Shown: positions 1 through 7,577 of the stretch, in pieces
Position numbering within the stretch: the stretch's first letter is position 1
How the letters are laid out: every line of letters begins with the position of its first letter
Origin: an uncultured Oscillospiraceae bacterium
GTDB taxonomy: Bacteria > Bacillota > Clostridia > Oscillospirales > Ruminococcaceae
Assembly (NCBI GenBank): GCA_910584715.1
Contig: CAJUAN010000003.1
Span: 1 to 64,000, forward strand
DNA length: 64,000 bases
Direction of reading: 5' to 3'
Notes under the pieces: model-generated
Database searches by the model: none
Seen by the model: only the letters and a program-made list of their open reading frames with translations
What the model was told of the DNA's origin: nothing
Position numbers and translations under genes: made by a program

Positions 1-12
1 GAATAACACACC

Positions 13-84
13 GTAGGGCGGGGGCTTGCGCCCGCCGTTTGAACATAGTTTGATGTATTAGGCGGGAGCAAGCCCCCGCCCTAC
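13..84. repeat. GC-rich dispersed palindrome
   Basis: Bases 13-36 and 61-84 are reverse complements over 24 bp with one mismatch, around a 24-base AT-rich centre. The half-unit (GTAGGGCGGGGGCTTGC then CCCGCC) recurs singly at 12087-12110, so this is a dispersed intergenic repeat and not a simple terminator; no T-run follows it. Transcribed, it would form a very stable hairpin upstream of the DinB-like gene. Confidence 0.75.
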
Positions 85-108
85 AAATTTATTAATATTT
101 TTATTTTT

Positions 109-151
109 GAGGATAGAACGGTTTGACATTCTATCCTCTGTATTCTATTTC
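109..151 (+). promoter_or_regulatory. Possible promoter with 10-bp inverted repeat
   Basis: TTGACA at 123-128 could be a -35 box, with a weak -10 (TATTTC, 146-151) 17 bases on. It lies inside a perfect 10-bp inverted repeat: GAGGATAGAA at 109-118 and TTCTATCCTC at 129-138. The repeat might be an operator for the following gene, or a hairpin ending an upstream transcript; the -10 is poor, so this is tentative. Confidence 0.4.
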
Positions 152-174
152 AGCTTTACAAAAGGAGTTTCTAC

Positions 175-840
175 ATGAACAAAGAATGGTCTGAGCTTAA
201 CAAAAACGTGCAGCTCCGAATAAAGAAAAAAGAGACTTTTACGCAGGGCATTGAGACGCTGCTTGTCCTCCGGAATCAGCTTATGGAGCAAATGCTTGAA
301 TTCAAGAAAACGTTGAAAAGAGAGGATTTTAACGCTATGCCTTTCCCGAATGCGGAGGGTTATCACAGCAAGACAATTGCATATTCGCTGTACCACATTT
401 TCCGTATTGAGGATATTACCGCAAATTCACTTGTAAAAAAGGGTACGCAGATATTTTTTGCAAATGAATACCAAAGAAAAATGAATTCCCCGATAATCAC
501 CACCGGCAACGAGCTTGCGGGACGGGAGATCGCCGAATTCTCCTCAAAGCTTGATATTGACGGGCTGTACGGTTATATTTCCGAGGTGGACACGGCGACG
601 ACCGACTTGCTGAAAGGTCTTTCCTATTCGGATCTAAAAACCAAAATGACGGAAGCCGACAGAGAAAATCTTATAAAGCTCAAAACCGTCAGTGAGGACG
701 AAAACGCCGTCTGGCTGATAGATTACTGGTGCGGCAAGGACGTGAGCGGACTTATCAGAATGCCGCTGTCAAGGCACTGGATAATGCACGTTGAAGCCTG
801 TCTGCGGATAAGAAATAAAGTCCGTCCCGATTTGAATTAA
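175..840 (+). CDS. DinB-like four-helix-bundle protein
   Basis: A 221-residue soluble protein that fits the DinB/YfiT superfamily, a four-helix bundle that often holds a metal through three histidines. Candidate ligands are H74 (in the YHIF segment) and H201 and H205 (HWIMH near the C-terminus), with the usual spacing for the fold. AAAAGGAG lies just before the ATG. Members include thiol transferases and many proteins of unknown role; nothing here fixes a substrate. A second, unrelated-looking DinB-type gene lies at 13565-14071. The family call is from motif and length only. Confidence 0.65.
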   Translation: MNKEWSELNKNVQLRIKKKETFTQGIETLLVLRNQLMEQMLEFKKTLKREDFNAMPFPNAEGYHSKTIAYSLYHIFRIEDITANSLVKKGTQIFFANEYQRKMNSPIITTGNELAGREIAEFSSKLDIDGLYGYISEVDTATTDLLKGLSYSDLKTKMTEADRENLIKLKTVSEDENAVWLIDYWCGKDVSGLIRMPLSRHWIMHVEACLRIRNKVRPDLN

Positions 841-853
841 GCAAGTATAACCC

Positions 854-882
854 TTGTAAAACCGTGCAAAATATGGTATAAT
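854..882 (+). promoter_or_regulatory. Promoter of the ABC permease gene
   Basis: TTGTAA (854-859) and TATAAT (877-882) are separated by 17 bases, and the permease RBS and ATG follow about 25 bases later. This is a good vegetative-type promoter. It means the permease is transcribed independently of the upstream DinB-like gene. Confidence 0.75.
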
Positions 883-914
883 CAGTATCATACAATTTCA
901 GCGAGGTAATTTTT

Positions 915-1811
915 ATGGAAATAGTAATGAATGTTTTACGCGTAACACTTGAAGAGGGACTTATGTACGCTTTGCTTGCAATAGGCGTTTACATAACCTA
1001 CAGCATACTGGACTTCCCCGACCTGTCCGTGGACGGCACTATGCCAATGGGAGCCATAGTCACGGCTGTGCTTATCATACACGGCGTTAACCCATGGCTC
1101 TGCCTTGCGATAACATTTGCACTGGGTATGGCTTGCGGCGCGGTGACAGGGCTGCTGCACGTCAAGCTGAATATACGTCCGCTTTTGTGCGGTATTATTG
1201 TGTACACCGCTATGTTGTCCCTTAATTTGGTAATTCTTTTCAAGGGCAACAACGGAATTACCGTGGCTTCGTTTTTCAAAAAGCCGACTATTTTCAACAG
1301 CGGCATTGCGGAATTTTTCCCCGAAAGGTGGAAGATAGTCATACTGTCCCTGATACTGGTGGTCATCTGCAAAATTATTATGGACTTTTACCTGAAAACC
1401 AAGTCGGGACTTCTCCTCCGCGCTACGGGGGACAACGAGAGATACGTTACCATGCTTGCCAAAGACCCGGGCTATACAAAAATTCTGGGTCTTGCAATAG
1501 GCAACGGCTTCGCGGCTCTGTCCGGCTGTGTTATCGCGCAGCAGAAAGGCTCCGCCGACCAGCAGATGGGCGTGGGTATGGTGGTTCTGGGACTTGCTTC
1601 GGTAATTATCGGTCTGAGCGTTTTCAAAAAGGTAAAGTTTATGAAAGCCACCACAATGGTTATTTTAGGAAGTATTCTCTATAAGGCGTTCCTGTCGGCT
1701 GCGCTGGCGTTAAATCTTCCCACGGAGTATTTAAAACTGCTTATGGCGGTACTGTTTACCCTTGCGCTGGTATTCAGCGAGAAATTCAAGGGGAAGAAAA
1801 AGCGTGCGTAA
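915..1811 (+). CDS. ABC transporter permease, COG4120 type
   Basis: A 298-residue integral membrane protein with eight or nine hydrophobic segments spread over its full length. It resembles the permease of COG4120/COG1101/COG2984 importers, a branched-chain amino-acid-permease-like group that includes the streptococcal TrpXYZ system. The start is supported by GAGGTAA seven bases upstream. Its expected ATPase is not next door but at 7578-8351, and no substrate-binding lipoprotein gene is present in the window. The last 38 bases before the end are copied at 2386-2423. The substrate cannot be read from the sequence. Confidence 0.8.
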   Translation: MEIVMNVLRVTLEEGLMYALLAIGVYITYSILDFPDLSVDGTMPMGAIVTAVLIIHGVNPWLCLAITFALGMACGAVTGLLHVKLNIRPLLCGIIVYTAMLSLNLVILFKGNNGITVASFFKKPTIFNSGIAEFFPERWKIVILSLILVVICKIIMDFYLKTKSGLLLRATGDNERYVTMLAKDPGYTKILGLAIGNGFAALSGCVIAQQKGSADQQMGVGMVVLGLASVIIGLSVFKKVKFMKATTMVILGSILYKAFLSAALALNLPTEYLKLLMAVLFTLALVFSEKFKGKKKRA

Positions 1812-1867
1812 CAGCTTGTATAAATATAATTTGCAGCATTATTTTTTATTGATACGGGGGTAACCAT

Positions 1868-2368
1868 ATGCTCAAAAAGCAGCGGCAAAAACTGATAATT
1901 GTAACAGGTTCTCCTTGCGTTGGCAAAACGACCGTTACGGATATGCTTTTTACCCGCTATGATAACAGCGCATTTTTTGACGGCGACTGGGCGTGGTGCG
2001 TAAATCCGTTTTCACTTAACGATAGGAGATTGAGGAACGGAGATAAAACGATGTCCTTTGCGTTGTCCACATATCTGAATTCGGATTTTGACTATGTTTT
2101 CTTTTCGACTGTTATCGCTGTGGATAAGACCATTCGTGAGAATATTCTTAAAGATATAACGGCAAAGGATTTTTCTGTAACTTCGTTTACTCTGACTTGT
2201 TCCGAGGAGACTTTGCTCGAACGCCACAAAAAGCGCGGCGATAAAAATGAATGCTCCTTTTTCTGGCTGCATTTGAAGCCGCTTGAGGGCGACTACGTTA
2301 TTGATACGGACAATAAAAGCGTACAACAAATAGTTGACGAAATGAAAAAAATTATTGATGAAGAGTAA
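1868..2368 (+). CDS. P-loop nucleotide kinase-like protein
   Basis: A 166-residue soluble protein with a Walker A loop GSPCVGKT at residues 14-21, followed by a short D-G-D segment and a C-terminal ERHKKRG stretch like the lid arginines of small-molecule kinases. It resembles the AAA_18/shikimate-kinase-like group of NMP and small-metabolite kinases. GGGGGTAA precedes the ATG. It sits between the permease and a scar copying the permease 3' end, so it may have been inserted there. The phosphate acceptor is unknown. Confidence 0.65.
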   Translation: MLKKQRQKLIIVTGSPCVGKTTVTDMLFTRYDNSAFFDGDWAWCVNPFSLNDRRLRNGDKTMSFALSTYLNSDFDYVFFSTVIAVDKTIRENILKDITAKDFSVTSFTLTCSEETLLERHKKRGDKNECSFFWLHLKPLEGDYVIDTDNKSVQQIVDEMKKIIDEE

Positions 2369-2385
2369 TGTTTACGGCAGTGTAA

Positions 2386-2423
2386 TTTACTTTTGCGCCG
2401 GTGTTCAGCGAGAAATTCAAGGG
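2386..2423 (+). pseudogene. Fragment copying the permease 3' end
   Basis: This stretch matches 1755-1792, the end of the permease gene, at 34 of 38 bases, and the similarity stops on both sides. It carries no start codon or RBS. It looks like the remains of a second permease copy or the scar of a recombination event that brought in the kinase gene between the two copies. Confidence 0.7.
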
Positions 2424-2542
2424 ACGGGGAAGCCCCCGAGGTCAAAGCACCCCCAAAGTAAAATACAAAATTCCTGATATTTGATATGTCCCCTCAAGGC
2501 GGCGGTGGATTTTATTATAATTATGCTTAGAGGTGCATGAAA

Positions 2543-2983
2543 ATGATGACTGTGAGAAAAACGTCTGTGTTTCCCGCTTCTGAGAAAGAAGTATTTAAAA
2601 GGCTGCAAAAGCTTAAAACTTTGCAGTATATTGCCTATCCTTTGGCAAGCTTTACTCCCGTTGACGGAAATAATAAGCTGATTTGGAAAGCGGGCTCAAA
2701 ATCCTCTTATAAATTTAAACTGTTTGGATTTATTCCGTTTGGAATTCATACGATCAAAGTTATTCATTTCGGATTGGATAATGGAATACTTACCTATGAA
2801 GGAAACAAGCACGTACCTGTTTGGAACCATAGGATAATAATTAAAAGAATAGACGGTAAAAAAACTAAGTACACGGACATAGTAGATATTGACGCAGGCT
2901 GGAAAACGCCGTTTGTATATTTATGGGCGGTTTGCTTTTACGCCCACAGACAGAAAAGATGGATAAAGCTGCTTAAACGGTAA
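2543..2983 (+). CDS. SRPBCC (START-like) domain protein
   Basis: A soluble protein of about 146 residues. The opening pattern (FPAS.KEVF..L..L) followed by alternating beta-strands fits the SRPBCC/polyketide-cyclase-like fold, a hydrophobic ligand-binding helix-grip domain. AGAGG at 2529-2533 is too close to the ATG at 2537, so the ATG at 2543 or 2546 is preferred. The C-terminus is basic (KRWIKLLKR). It lies among unrelated accessory genes and no ligand can be proposed. Confidence 0.6.
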   Translation: MMTVRKTSVFPASEKEVFKRLQKLKTLQYIAYPLASFTPVDGNNKLIWKAGSKSSYKFKLFGFIPFGIHTIKVIHFGLDNGILTYEGNKHVPVWNHRIIIKRIDGKKTKYTDIVDIDAGWKTPFVYLWAVCFYAHRQKRWIKLLKR

Positions 2984-3018
2984 ATTTTGTGCAGCAAGGA
3001 ACGGAGGCGGAATTTGAT

Positions 3019-3762
3019 ATGTACAAAGCCGAATCTAAAGATTACATAAAATATATTGACACCAATTACTGCGGAGCGGTCTACCCTCTTTCAATCGCGG
3101 AGGGCTTTCAGCAGGGAGACGTTTACGCAGATTCCCGCTCGGCTTTGTTTTGGCACTACAGCGGCTTTGCGTTCCTTTACGGAGAATACGGGGAGGACGT
3201 TCTTGATTTTGTGTACAACCTGTTGGCGAACGCCGACAGACGTTTTATACTATTTATGGACGACCAATCCACAGAGGAATATTTCCGTAAAAATAAAAAT
3301 GTTACTATTGAAAAAAGATTGTTTTTTGAGTACGGAAAGGACGTCCCGCCTGCAATCCCCGAACTGCCGGACGGTTTCCAAATCTGCGAAATAAACGCCG
3401 AATTGCTGAAAAAACTAAACGGGAACATTACTCCGTATTTCTCATGGGACAGCGCGAAAAGCTTCCTTGAAAAGGGAAAGGGCTACTGTATCGTCAAGGG
3501 AAATACCGCGGCGGCGTGGGCGTTTTCCGCGGCGGTCAGCACTAAAGAAATCGACATTGGAATTGAAACTAACAGCGAATACCGCCGTCTCGGGCTTGCG
3601 GAGATCTCCGCGAAAAAGATGATAGAGTATTGCTTTGAGCATAATAAACGTCCCGTGTGGGCGTGTCACCAAGATAATACCGCTTCGAGAAAACTGGCGG
3701 AAAAACTGGGGTTTGTGCAAACAGCGGAATGTTTTACCGTGAAAAAGAATTTCTGTCCATAA
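3019..3762 (+). CDS. GNAT acetyltransferase, ZmaR-like
   Basis: About 247 residues; fits the GNAT_acetyltr_2 family, which includes the zwittermicin A resistance protein ZmaR. The N-terminal half contains the family-like CGAVYPLSIAEG segment, and the C-terminal half is the acetyl-CoA fold with a YRRLGLAE loop and a final ASRKLAEKLGF motif. An upstream GTG at 2989 is in frame, but GGAGG at 3003-3007 supports the ATG at 3019. Likely acetylates a small molecule or antibiotic in the cytoplasm; the substrate is not known. Confidence 0.75.
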   Translation: MYKAESKDYIKYIDTNYCGAVYPLSIAEGFQQGDVYADSRSALFWHYSGFAFLYGEYGEDVLDFVYNLLANADRRFILFMDDQSTEEYFRKNKNVTIEKRLFFEYGKDVPPAIPELPDGFQICEINAELLKKLNGNITPYFSWDSAKSFLEKGKGYCIVKGNTAAAWAFSAAVSTKEIDIGIETNSEYRRLGLAEISAKKMIEYCFEHNKRPVWACHQDNTASRKLAEKLGFVQTAECFTVKKNFCP

Positions 3763-3774
3763 AGGTGAATATTT

Positions 3775-4320
3775 ATGAAGATCGATGATTTACATATTGT
3801 TAATTACTGTCACCCCAGCTGCACACCTTTGCTGAACATCATGCGCTTGCCGATAGACGAGGCGTTTGCGCTGGCGTTTAAAATGGCTGAGCGGAACAGG
3901 GATACTACCGCGTTCTACAGATTTGCGGATTTTGAGAATTATTATGCAAGGCGATTGCAAACGGACAAGCTATTACACGCAAGATTTACAGAACTCGGCG
4001 GTAAACCTTTGCAGGAACACCCTCTTTCATTTGTTCTGCAAGGAAGCGATTATCTGAACAACTGGTTTGGCAATGGTATTGTTACAAAGATACCGCTGAA
4101 CCGTATCCCTTCCGAACATATCAGCTTTACATACGGCGACAGTATGGCTTCCCTTGAAAAGCACAGCGGGTTTACCATGCTTACAAAGGATATGCTTTTA
4201 AAGGCGATGTCGGATCATAATGGTACATTGGAGGATTTTATGAATAATATTGAAAAACAGTATCATTATATAGAAGTGCAGGTTTGGGATGACGAATGCG
4301 TAATCCTCAACACCAATTAA
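3775..4320 (+). CDS. Conserved-looking hypothetical protein
   Basis: A 181-residue soluble protein that I do not recognise. It has an N-terminal CHPSCTP patch, an acidic middle and no membrane segment or signal peptide. It follows the ZmaR-like gene by 12 bases with GGTG before the ATG, so the two are probably co-transcribed. The last codons (VILNTN and the stop) lie inside the left arm of the MITE-like palindrome at 4302-4405, so the C-terminus may have been rewritten by that insertion. Confidence 0.6.
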   Translation: MKIDDLHIVNYCHPSCTPLLNIMRLPIDEAFALAFKMAERNRDTTAFYRFADFENYYARRLQTDKLLHARFTELGGKPLQEHPLSFVLQGSDYLNNWFGNGIVTKIPLNRIPSEHISFTYGDSMASLEKHSGFTMLTKDMLLKAMSDHNGTLEDFMNNIEKQYHYIEVQVWDDECVILNTN

Positions 4321-4405
4321 AAAATGTATAAAAAATCAAGTCAAAATTTACGTATATGATTTTGACGCAGATTTTTTATTTGCATTTTTAATTGGTGTTG
4401 AGGAT
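4302..4405. mobile_element. MITE-like palindromic element, copy 1
   Basis: Arms at 4302-4326 and 4383-4405 are near-perfect inverted repeats (AATCCTCAACACCAATTAAA in the left arm). Inside them a second inverted repeat pairs AAAAAATC..GTCAAAAT with ATTTTGAC..GATTTTTT, so the whole 104 bp can fold into one long hairpin. The outer arm and the TAAAAAATC block recur in the larger element at 54901-55147. No transposase is encoded, which fits a non-autonomous miniature element. Confidence 0.65.
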
Positions 4406-4411
4406 AAGGAT

Positions 4412-4459
4412 ATGAATAAATTGATATTAGTAACTCCAACAAAAGAGCATAGCCTTTAA
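4412..4459 (+). pseudogene. Fifteen-codon GNAT start fragment
   Basis: An ATG with GAGGATAAGGAT before it opens a 15-codon frame, MNKLILVTPTKEHSL, which reads like the beginning of a GNAT acetyltransferase and then stops. It directly abuts the right arm of the MITE-like palindrome. I infer the remains of an acetyltransferase gene that has been deleted; an unrelated tiny ORF is the alternative. Confidence 0.45.
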
Positions 4460-4489
4460 ATTTAAGTACATAACAAAAGGAAAACACAT

Positions 4490-4933
4490 ATGAAAATAAT
4501 TGAACTTAGAGAAAGACCGCCCAAATTGCTCCGACAGCTGTTGGAAATATGGGAAAGCTCCGTCAGGGCAACGCATTTGTTTTTGTCGGACGGTGAGATA
4601 GAGAATATAAAGCAGTATGTACCGCAGGCGTTGAAGAGCGTGCCGAATTTAATCATTGCAGAAAACCAAAATGGCAGACCAATAGGATTTATGGGAATTG
4701 CGGAGCAAAAGCTTGAAATGCTGTTTATCGCGGATAGCGAAAGAGGCAAAGGTGCGGGCAAACGTTTACTGCAATACGGGATAGATAATTATTCCGTAAA
4801 CGAACTTGCGGTAAACGAACAAAACCCTCTTGCGAAAGGCTTTTATGAGCATATGGGTTTCAAGGTCTCTAAAAGAACGGATATTGACGAGCAGGGCGCG
4901 CCGTATCCTCTGCTGTATATGAAAAGAGTTTGA
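4490..4933 (+). CDS. yjaB: GNAT acetyltransferase, YjaB-like
   Basis: A 147-residue GNAT protein matching E. coli YjaB along its length: IWESSVRATHLFLS near residue 20, an ADSERGKGAGKRLL acetyl-CoA loop, an AVNEQNPLAKGFYEHMGF segment and a final PYPLLYM. YjaB binds acetyl-CoA and has been linked to protein lysine acetylation, so the substrate here is uncertain. AAAAGGAAA precedes the ATG. It is one of four GNAT genes or fragments within 4 kb. Confidence 0.8.
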   Translation: MKIIELRERPPKLLRQLLEIWESSVRATHLFLSDGEIENIKQYVPQALKSVPNLIIAENQNGRPIGFMGIAEQKLEMLFIADSERGKGAGKRLLQYGIDNYSVNELAVNEQNPLAKGFYEHMGFKVSKRTDIDEQGAPYPLLYMKRV

Positions 4934-4972
4934 CAGCGTACAGTTTATTTCGCGGCAATAAAGGAGAGTAAA

Positions 4973-5653
4973 ATGAAAATACAAATAAGCGACAATATTA
5001 TAAAACACTATCTGCAAAATGTATATTTTATCAACGGACACAGCTGCGCGGGCAAGTCCACAATGGCAAAAATGCTTTCGGAGCGGTACGGCATGATACT
5101 GTGCGGCGAGAATTATCACGACGTTTTCCCACGCGAAAAGCTGTCCCGCTGGAAGCAGCCGTCGTTGTGTTATTTTGACACAATGAGCGGCTGGGAGGAA
5201 TGGCTCGGCATGACCCCAGAAGAGCATTGGGAGTGGACGTACAACGTGTCCCAAGAGTGCATTGAAATAGAAATATGCGAGCTTATCAGGCTGTCCGCGG
5301 GCGGTAAGAAAATTATCGTCGATACCAATATACCGCCGGACGTTCTGCGGGAAATTTCAGATTACAATAATGTAGCTATTATGCTTTGTGATCCGCCCGA
5401 TATCTGTCATACCCGCTTTTTCGACCGTGACGACCCCGACAAAAAATTTATGCTGGAGCAGATAAAAAAATGCAAAGACCCCGAAGCTGCTCTCAAAAAT
5501 TTCAATTCGTGGGCTTTGTACCGTCCTCCCGTTGAGACAGACTGGAACAATACGGGATTTTTCACCTATACCCGCTCCGATTTTGAAAGCGACACGCGGG
5601 AGGAAGTCCTCAAAATTTTAGCGAAGCATTTTAGGCTGAACGGTAATAATTAA
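4973..5653 (+). CDS. P-loop kinase/AAA family protein
   Basis: A 226-residue soluble protein with Walker A GHSCAGKS near residues 22-29 and a D-T-N-I-P-P segment after a hydrophobic strand, as in small kinases of the shikimate-kinase or AAA_18 type. The central HWEWTYNVSQECIE helix is typical of an uncharacterised Clostridia group. AAAGGAG lies seven bases before the ATG. It probably phosphorylates a small molecule; no partner gene helps to define it. Confidence 0.65.
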   Translation: MKIQISDNIIKHYLQNVYFINGHSCAGKSTMAKMLSERYGMILCGENYHDVFPREKLSRWKQPSLCYFDTMSGWEEWLGMTPEEHWEWTYNVSQECIEIEICELIRLSAGGKKIIVDTNIPPDVLREISDYNNVAIMLCDPPDICHTRFFDRDDPDKKFMLEQIKKCKDPEAALKNFNSWALYRPPVETDWNNTGFFTYTRSDFESDTREEVLKILAKHFRLNGNN

Positions 5654-5681
5654 GGAAAAAACGTGAAAGAAATATGCCCAA

Positions 5682-5750
5682 ATGTATAGCGGTCACGCGG
5701 CGAAATTTTTGGAACTCCTGCAAAGCGAGATAAATAATATCACGTTTTAA
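5682..5750 (+). pseudogene. Orphan 22-codon ORF remnant
   Basis: An open frame of 22 codons (MYSGHAAKFLELLQ..) without an RBS sits between two intact genes. Its helical, leucine-rich composition looks protein-like, and it resembles the end of a lost gene more than a functional small protein. I do not recognise the family. Confidence 0.3.
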
Positions 5751-5773
5751 AATAATAAAATTGGAGTAAGAGT

Positions 5774-6448
5774 ATGAAACAAAAAACTGTTCTGAAAAGG
5801 CTTTTAACGGTATCGTTAATTGTAATCGGCATATTAATACTTACAGCCGCAGCCGCATTGATTTTATTGGAAGTGCGTACAAACGCTATGCTTGATGATT
5901 ATTCGTCGGTATATGATAATGAAAAATATCAGAAAAAGGTCACGACGGATAATGTGGAAGTGATAACGCAAGATATTTCCTGCGGGTATGCTGTGATAGA
6001 AATGTTTTCGTCGTGGGACGGCAAAAGCATTACGGAAGAAACCCTTTACAATGAATACGGCAGGGTAGTTACCTCAACGGGAAAGTCTTTTCGTGATGAA
6101 ATGAATAAGCAGTTCCCGGAGTACACAACAACAATGCATAAATATTTATCAAATACCGAATTGATAGACAAGGCTTATAACAGCCTTTCAAAAGGAATAC
6201 CTGTTCCGTTTGAATGGGCGGCGCCGTATAACGGTGAATGGACTTTGCATTATTCACTGATAACGGGAATGGATATTCCCAACGACGAAATTGTTATAGC
6301 AAATCCGTACGGATATTATGAAACGCTTTCTTTAAACGATTTTTTGGACAGAACAGGATTTGAGGCATATTCAGAAATGCCGCTGTATCTCAAATTGGCG
6401 TTTGCGTTCGGAATATTTGAAAAAAATACGATATTTACGGTAGAATGA
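5774..6448 (+). CDS. Membrane-anchored C39-like cysteine peptidase
   Basis: 224 residues with a single N-terminal membrane anchor at about residues 11-33 and the rest predicted outside. The layout fits Peptidase_C39_2: Q66 and C70 in ITQDISCGYA, H159 in LHYSLITG and N177-P178 in IANPYG, giving a full Gln/Cys/His/Asn set. It probably cleaves peptides at the cell surface or acts as an amidase-like enzyme. No ABC exporter or bacteriocin precursor is nearby, so a bacteriocin-processing role is not supported. TTGGAG precedes the ATG. The region is AT-rich compared with the core genes. Confidence 0.7.
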   Translation: MKQKTVLKRLLTVSLIVIGILILTAAAALILLEVRTNAMLDDYSSVYDNEKYQKKVTTDNVEVITQDISCGYAVIEMFSSWDGKSITEETLYNEYGRVVTSTGKSFRDEMNKQFPEYTTTMHKYLSNTELIDKAYNSLSKGIPVPFEWAAPYNGEWTLHYSLITGMDIPNDEIVIANPYGYYETLSLNDFLDRTGFEAYSEMPLYLKLAFAFGIFEKNTIFTVE

Positions 6449-6486
6449 TACATACAGGCATAAACAAAATTTAAAGGAGTGAAAAT

Positions 6487-7038
6487 ATGCGGCACGCGGG
6501 TACAAAAGCGTTTGAAACGGAAAGACTTATTTGCAGACCCTTTCGTGAGGGGGACTGCGGTGATATGTTCAAAAACTGGGCGTCCGACCCGAATATTCAG
6601 CAGGAATACGGCGAGCCTGTTTACGGTACTCTTGAACAGACGGCGGAGCTTCTGAAAAAATACACGGATGGGTACAGCTCTCCCGACTTCTACAGGTGGG
6701 CGATAGTAGAAAAGTCAAGCGGCGAAAATATCGGGCAGATAGCTTTCTGCAAGGTTTGGTCTGACTGCGAGACTGCGGAGGTGGAGTACTGTATCGGCGG
6801 ACGTTTTCAAGGCAAGGGCTATGCGGGAGAGGCGCTTCGGGGACTTATTTCCCACGCCTTTGAAAGCACGGATTTCCAAAAGCTTGAAGCCTATCACAGA
6901 GCCGAAAACACCAAATCGGGAAGGGTTCTTGAAAAGTCCCCCATGCGCGTCACGGCCACGGTGGAAAGGTTTGTCAGAGAGAATATTTCTCCTCACAACG
7001 AGGTTTGTTACTGCATTACGAGGGATATGTACAGGTAA
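6487..7038 (+). CDS. GNAT acetyltransferase, RimJ/RimL type
   Basis: A 183-residue GNAT protein that opens ETERLICRPFREGD, the hallmark start of the RimJ/RimL/YdaF group, and has a GRFQGKGYAGEAL acetyl-CoA loop near residues 107-119. The closing part has SGRVLEKSPMRV, where most relatives have a glycine in place of the proline. AAAGGAG precedes the ATG. It could acetylate a protein N-terminus or a small amine; the substrate is unknown. Confidence 0.75.
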   Translation: MRHAGTKAFETERLICRPFREGDCGDMFKNWASDPNIQQEYGEPVYGTLEQTAELLKKYTDGYSSPDFYRWAIVEKSSGENIGQIAFCKVWSDCETAEVEYCIGGRFQGKGYAGEALRGLISHAFESTDFQKLEAYHRAENTKSGRVLEKSPMRVTATVERFVRENISPHNEVCYCITRDMYR

Positions 7039-7064
7039 ATTTGAATCTTGCGGAGGTATTTGCA

Positions 7065-7514
7065 ATGTCAATAAATACGGCGGAATTGTTTGAATTGCTG
7101 TTTGATAAAAATAATAATACGGCGTACAAGGCTTTGCAGGAATTGCGGAAGCTAAGCGAGACGTCTGACAGCGTGTATCATTATATGGACAAATTTTTTG
7201 ATATGCTTGACAACGATAATTCTTGCGTCCGAACGCGGGGACTTACCCTTATCGCCTGCAACTCAAAATGGGATAAAGATAATAAAGTTGATGAGATAAT
7301 CGACAAATATTTAAAGCATATAACAGACGTAAAACCGATAACAGCAAGGCAGTGCATAAAGCTGCTGCCCGTAATTGCGGAGAATAAACCCGAGTTTAAA
7401 GACGATATTGTTTCCGCGCTGAAAAAAGCGGATATATCCTTTTACGCCGGCAGTATGCAGCCGTTGGTTTATAAAGATATACAAATGTCGCTTAAAGAAA
7501 TACAGAAATTGTAG
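7065..7514 (+). CDS. HEAT-like helical protein (SufBD-annotated family)
   Basis: About 149 residues, all-helical, with repeated helix pairs (CVRTRGLTLIACNSKWD, ARQCIKLLPVIAENKPEFKDDI) like HEAT/ARM repeats. Similar Clostridia proteins are often labelled 'SufBD protein', but nothing here suggests Fe-S assembly. The frame opens at 7005, but GGAGGT at 7052-7057 supports the ATG at 7065, after the previous gene ends. It is the last of the orphan genes before the ABC ATPase. Confidence 0.6.
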   Translation: MSINTAELFELLFDKNNNTAYKALQELRKLSETSDSVYHYMDKFFDMLDNDNSCVRTRGLTLIACNSKWDKDNKVDEIIDKYLKHITDVKPITARQCIKLLPVIAENKPEFKDDIVSALKKADISFYAGSMQPLVYKDIQMSLKEIQKL

Positions 7515-7577
7515 ATTGGCGTGAATTCCGATTATATAAATAATTTGATACATAAAATACGAATCGAGGTCAAAAAA

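Noticed and set aside
2424..2536. Promoter before the SRPBCC gene
   Set aside because: A TATAAT-like box is present at 2516-2521 but no -35 box lies at the right distance.
5774..6448. Bacteriocin-processing system around the C39-like protease
   Set aside because: No ABC exporter domain, precursor peptide with GG leader or immunity gene is next to it.
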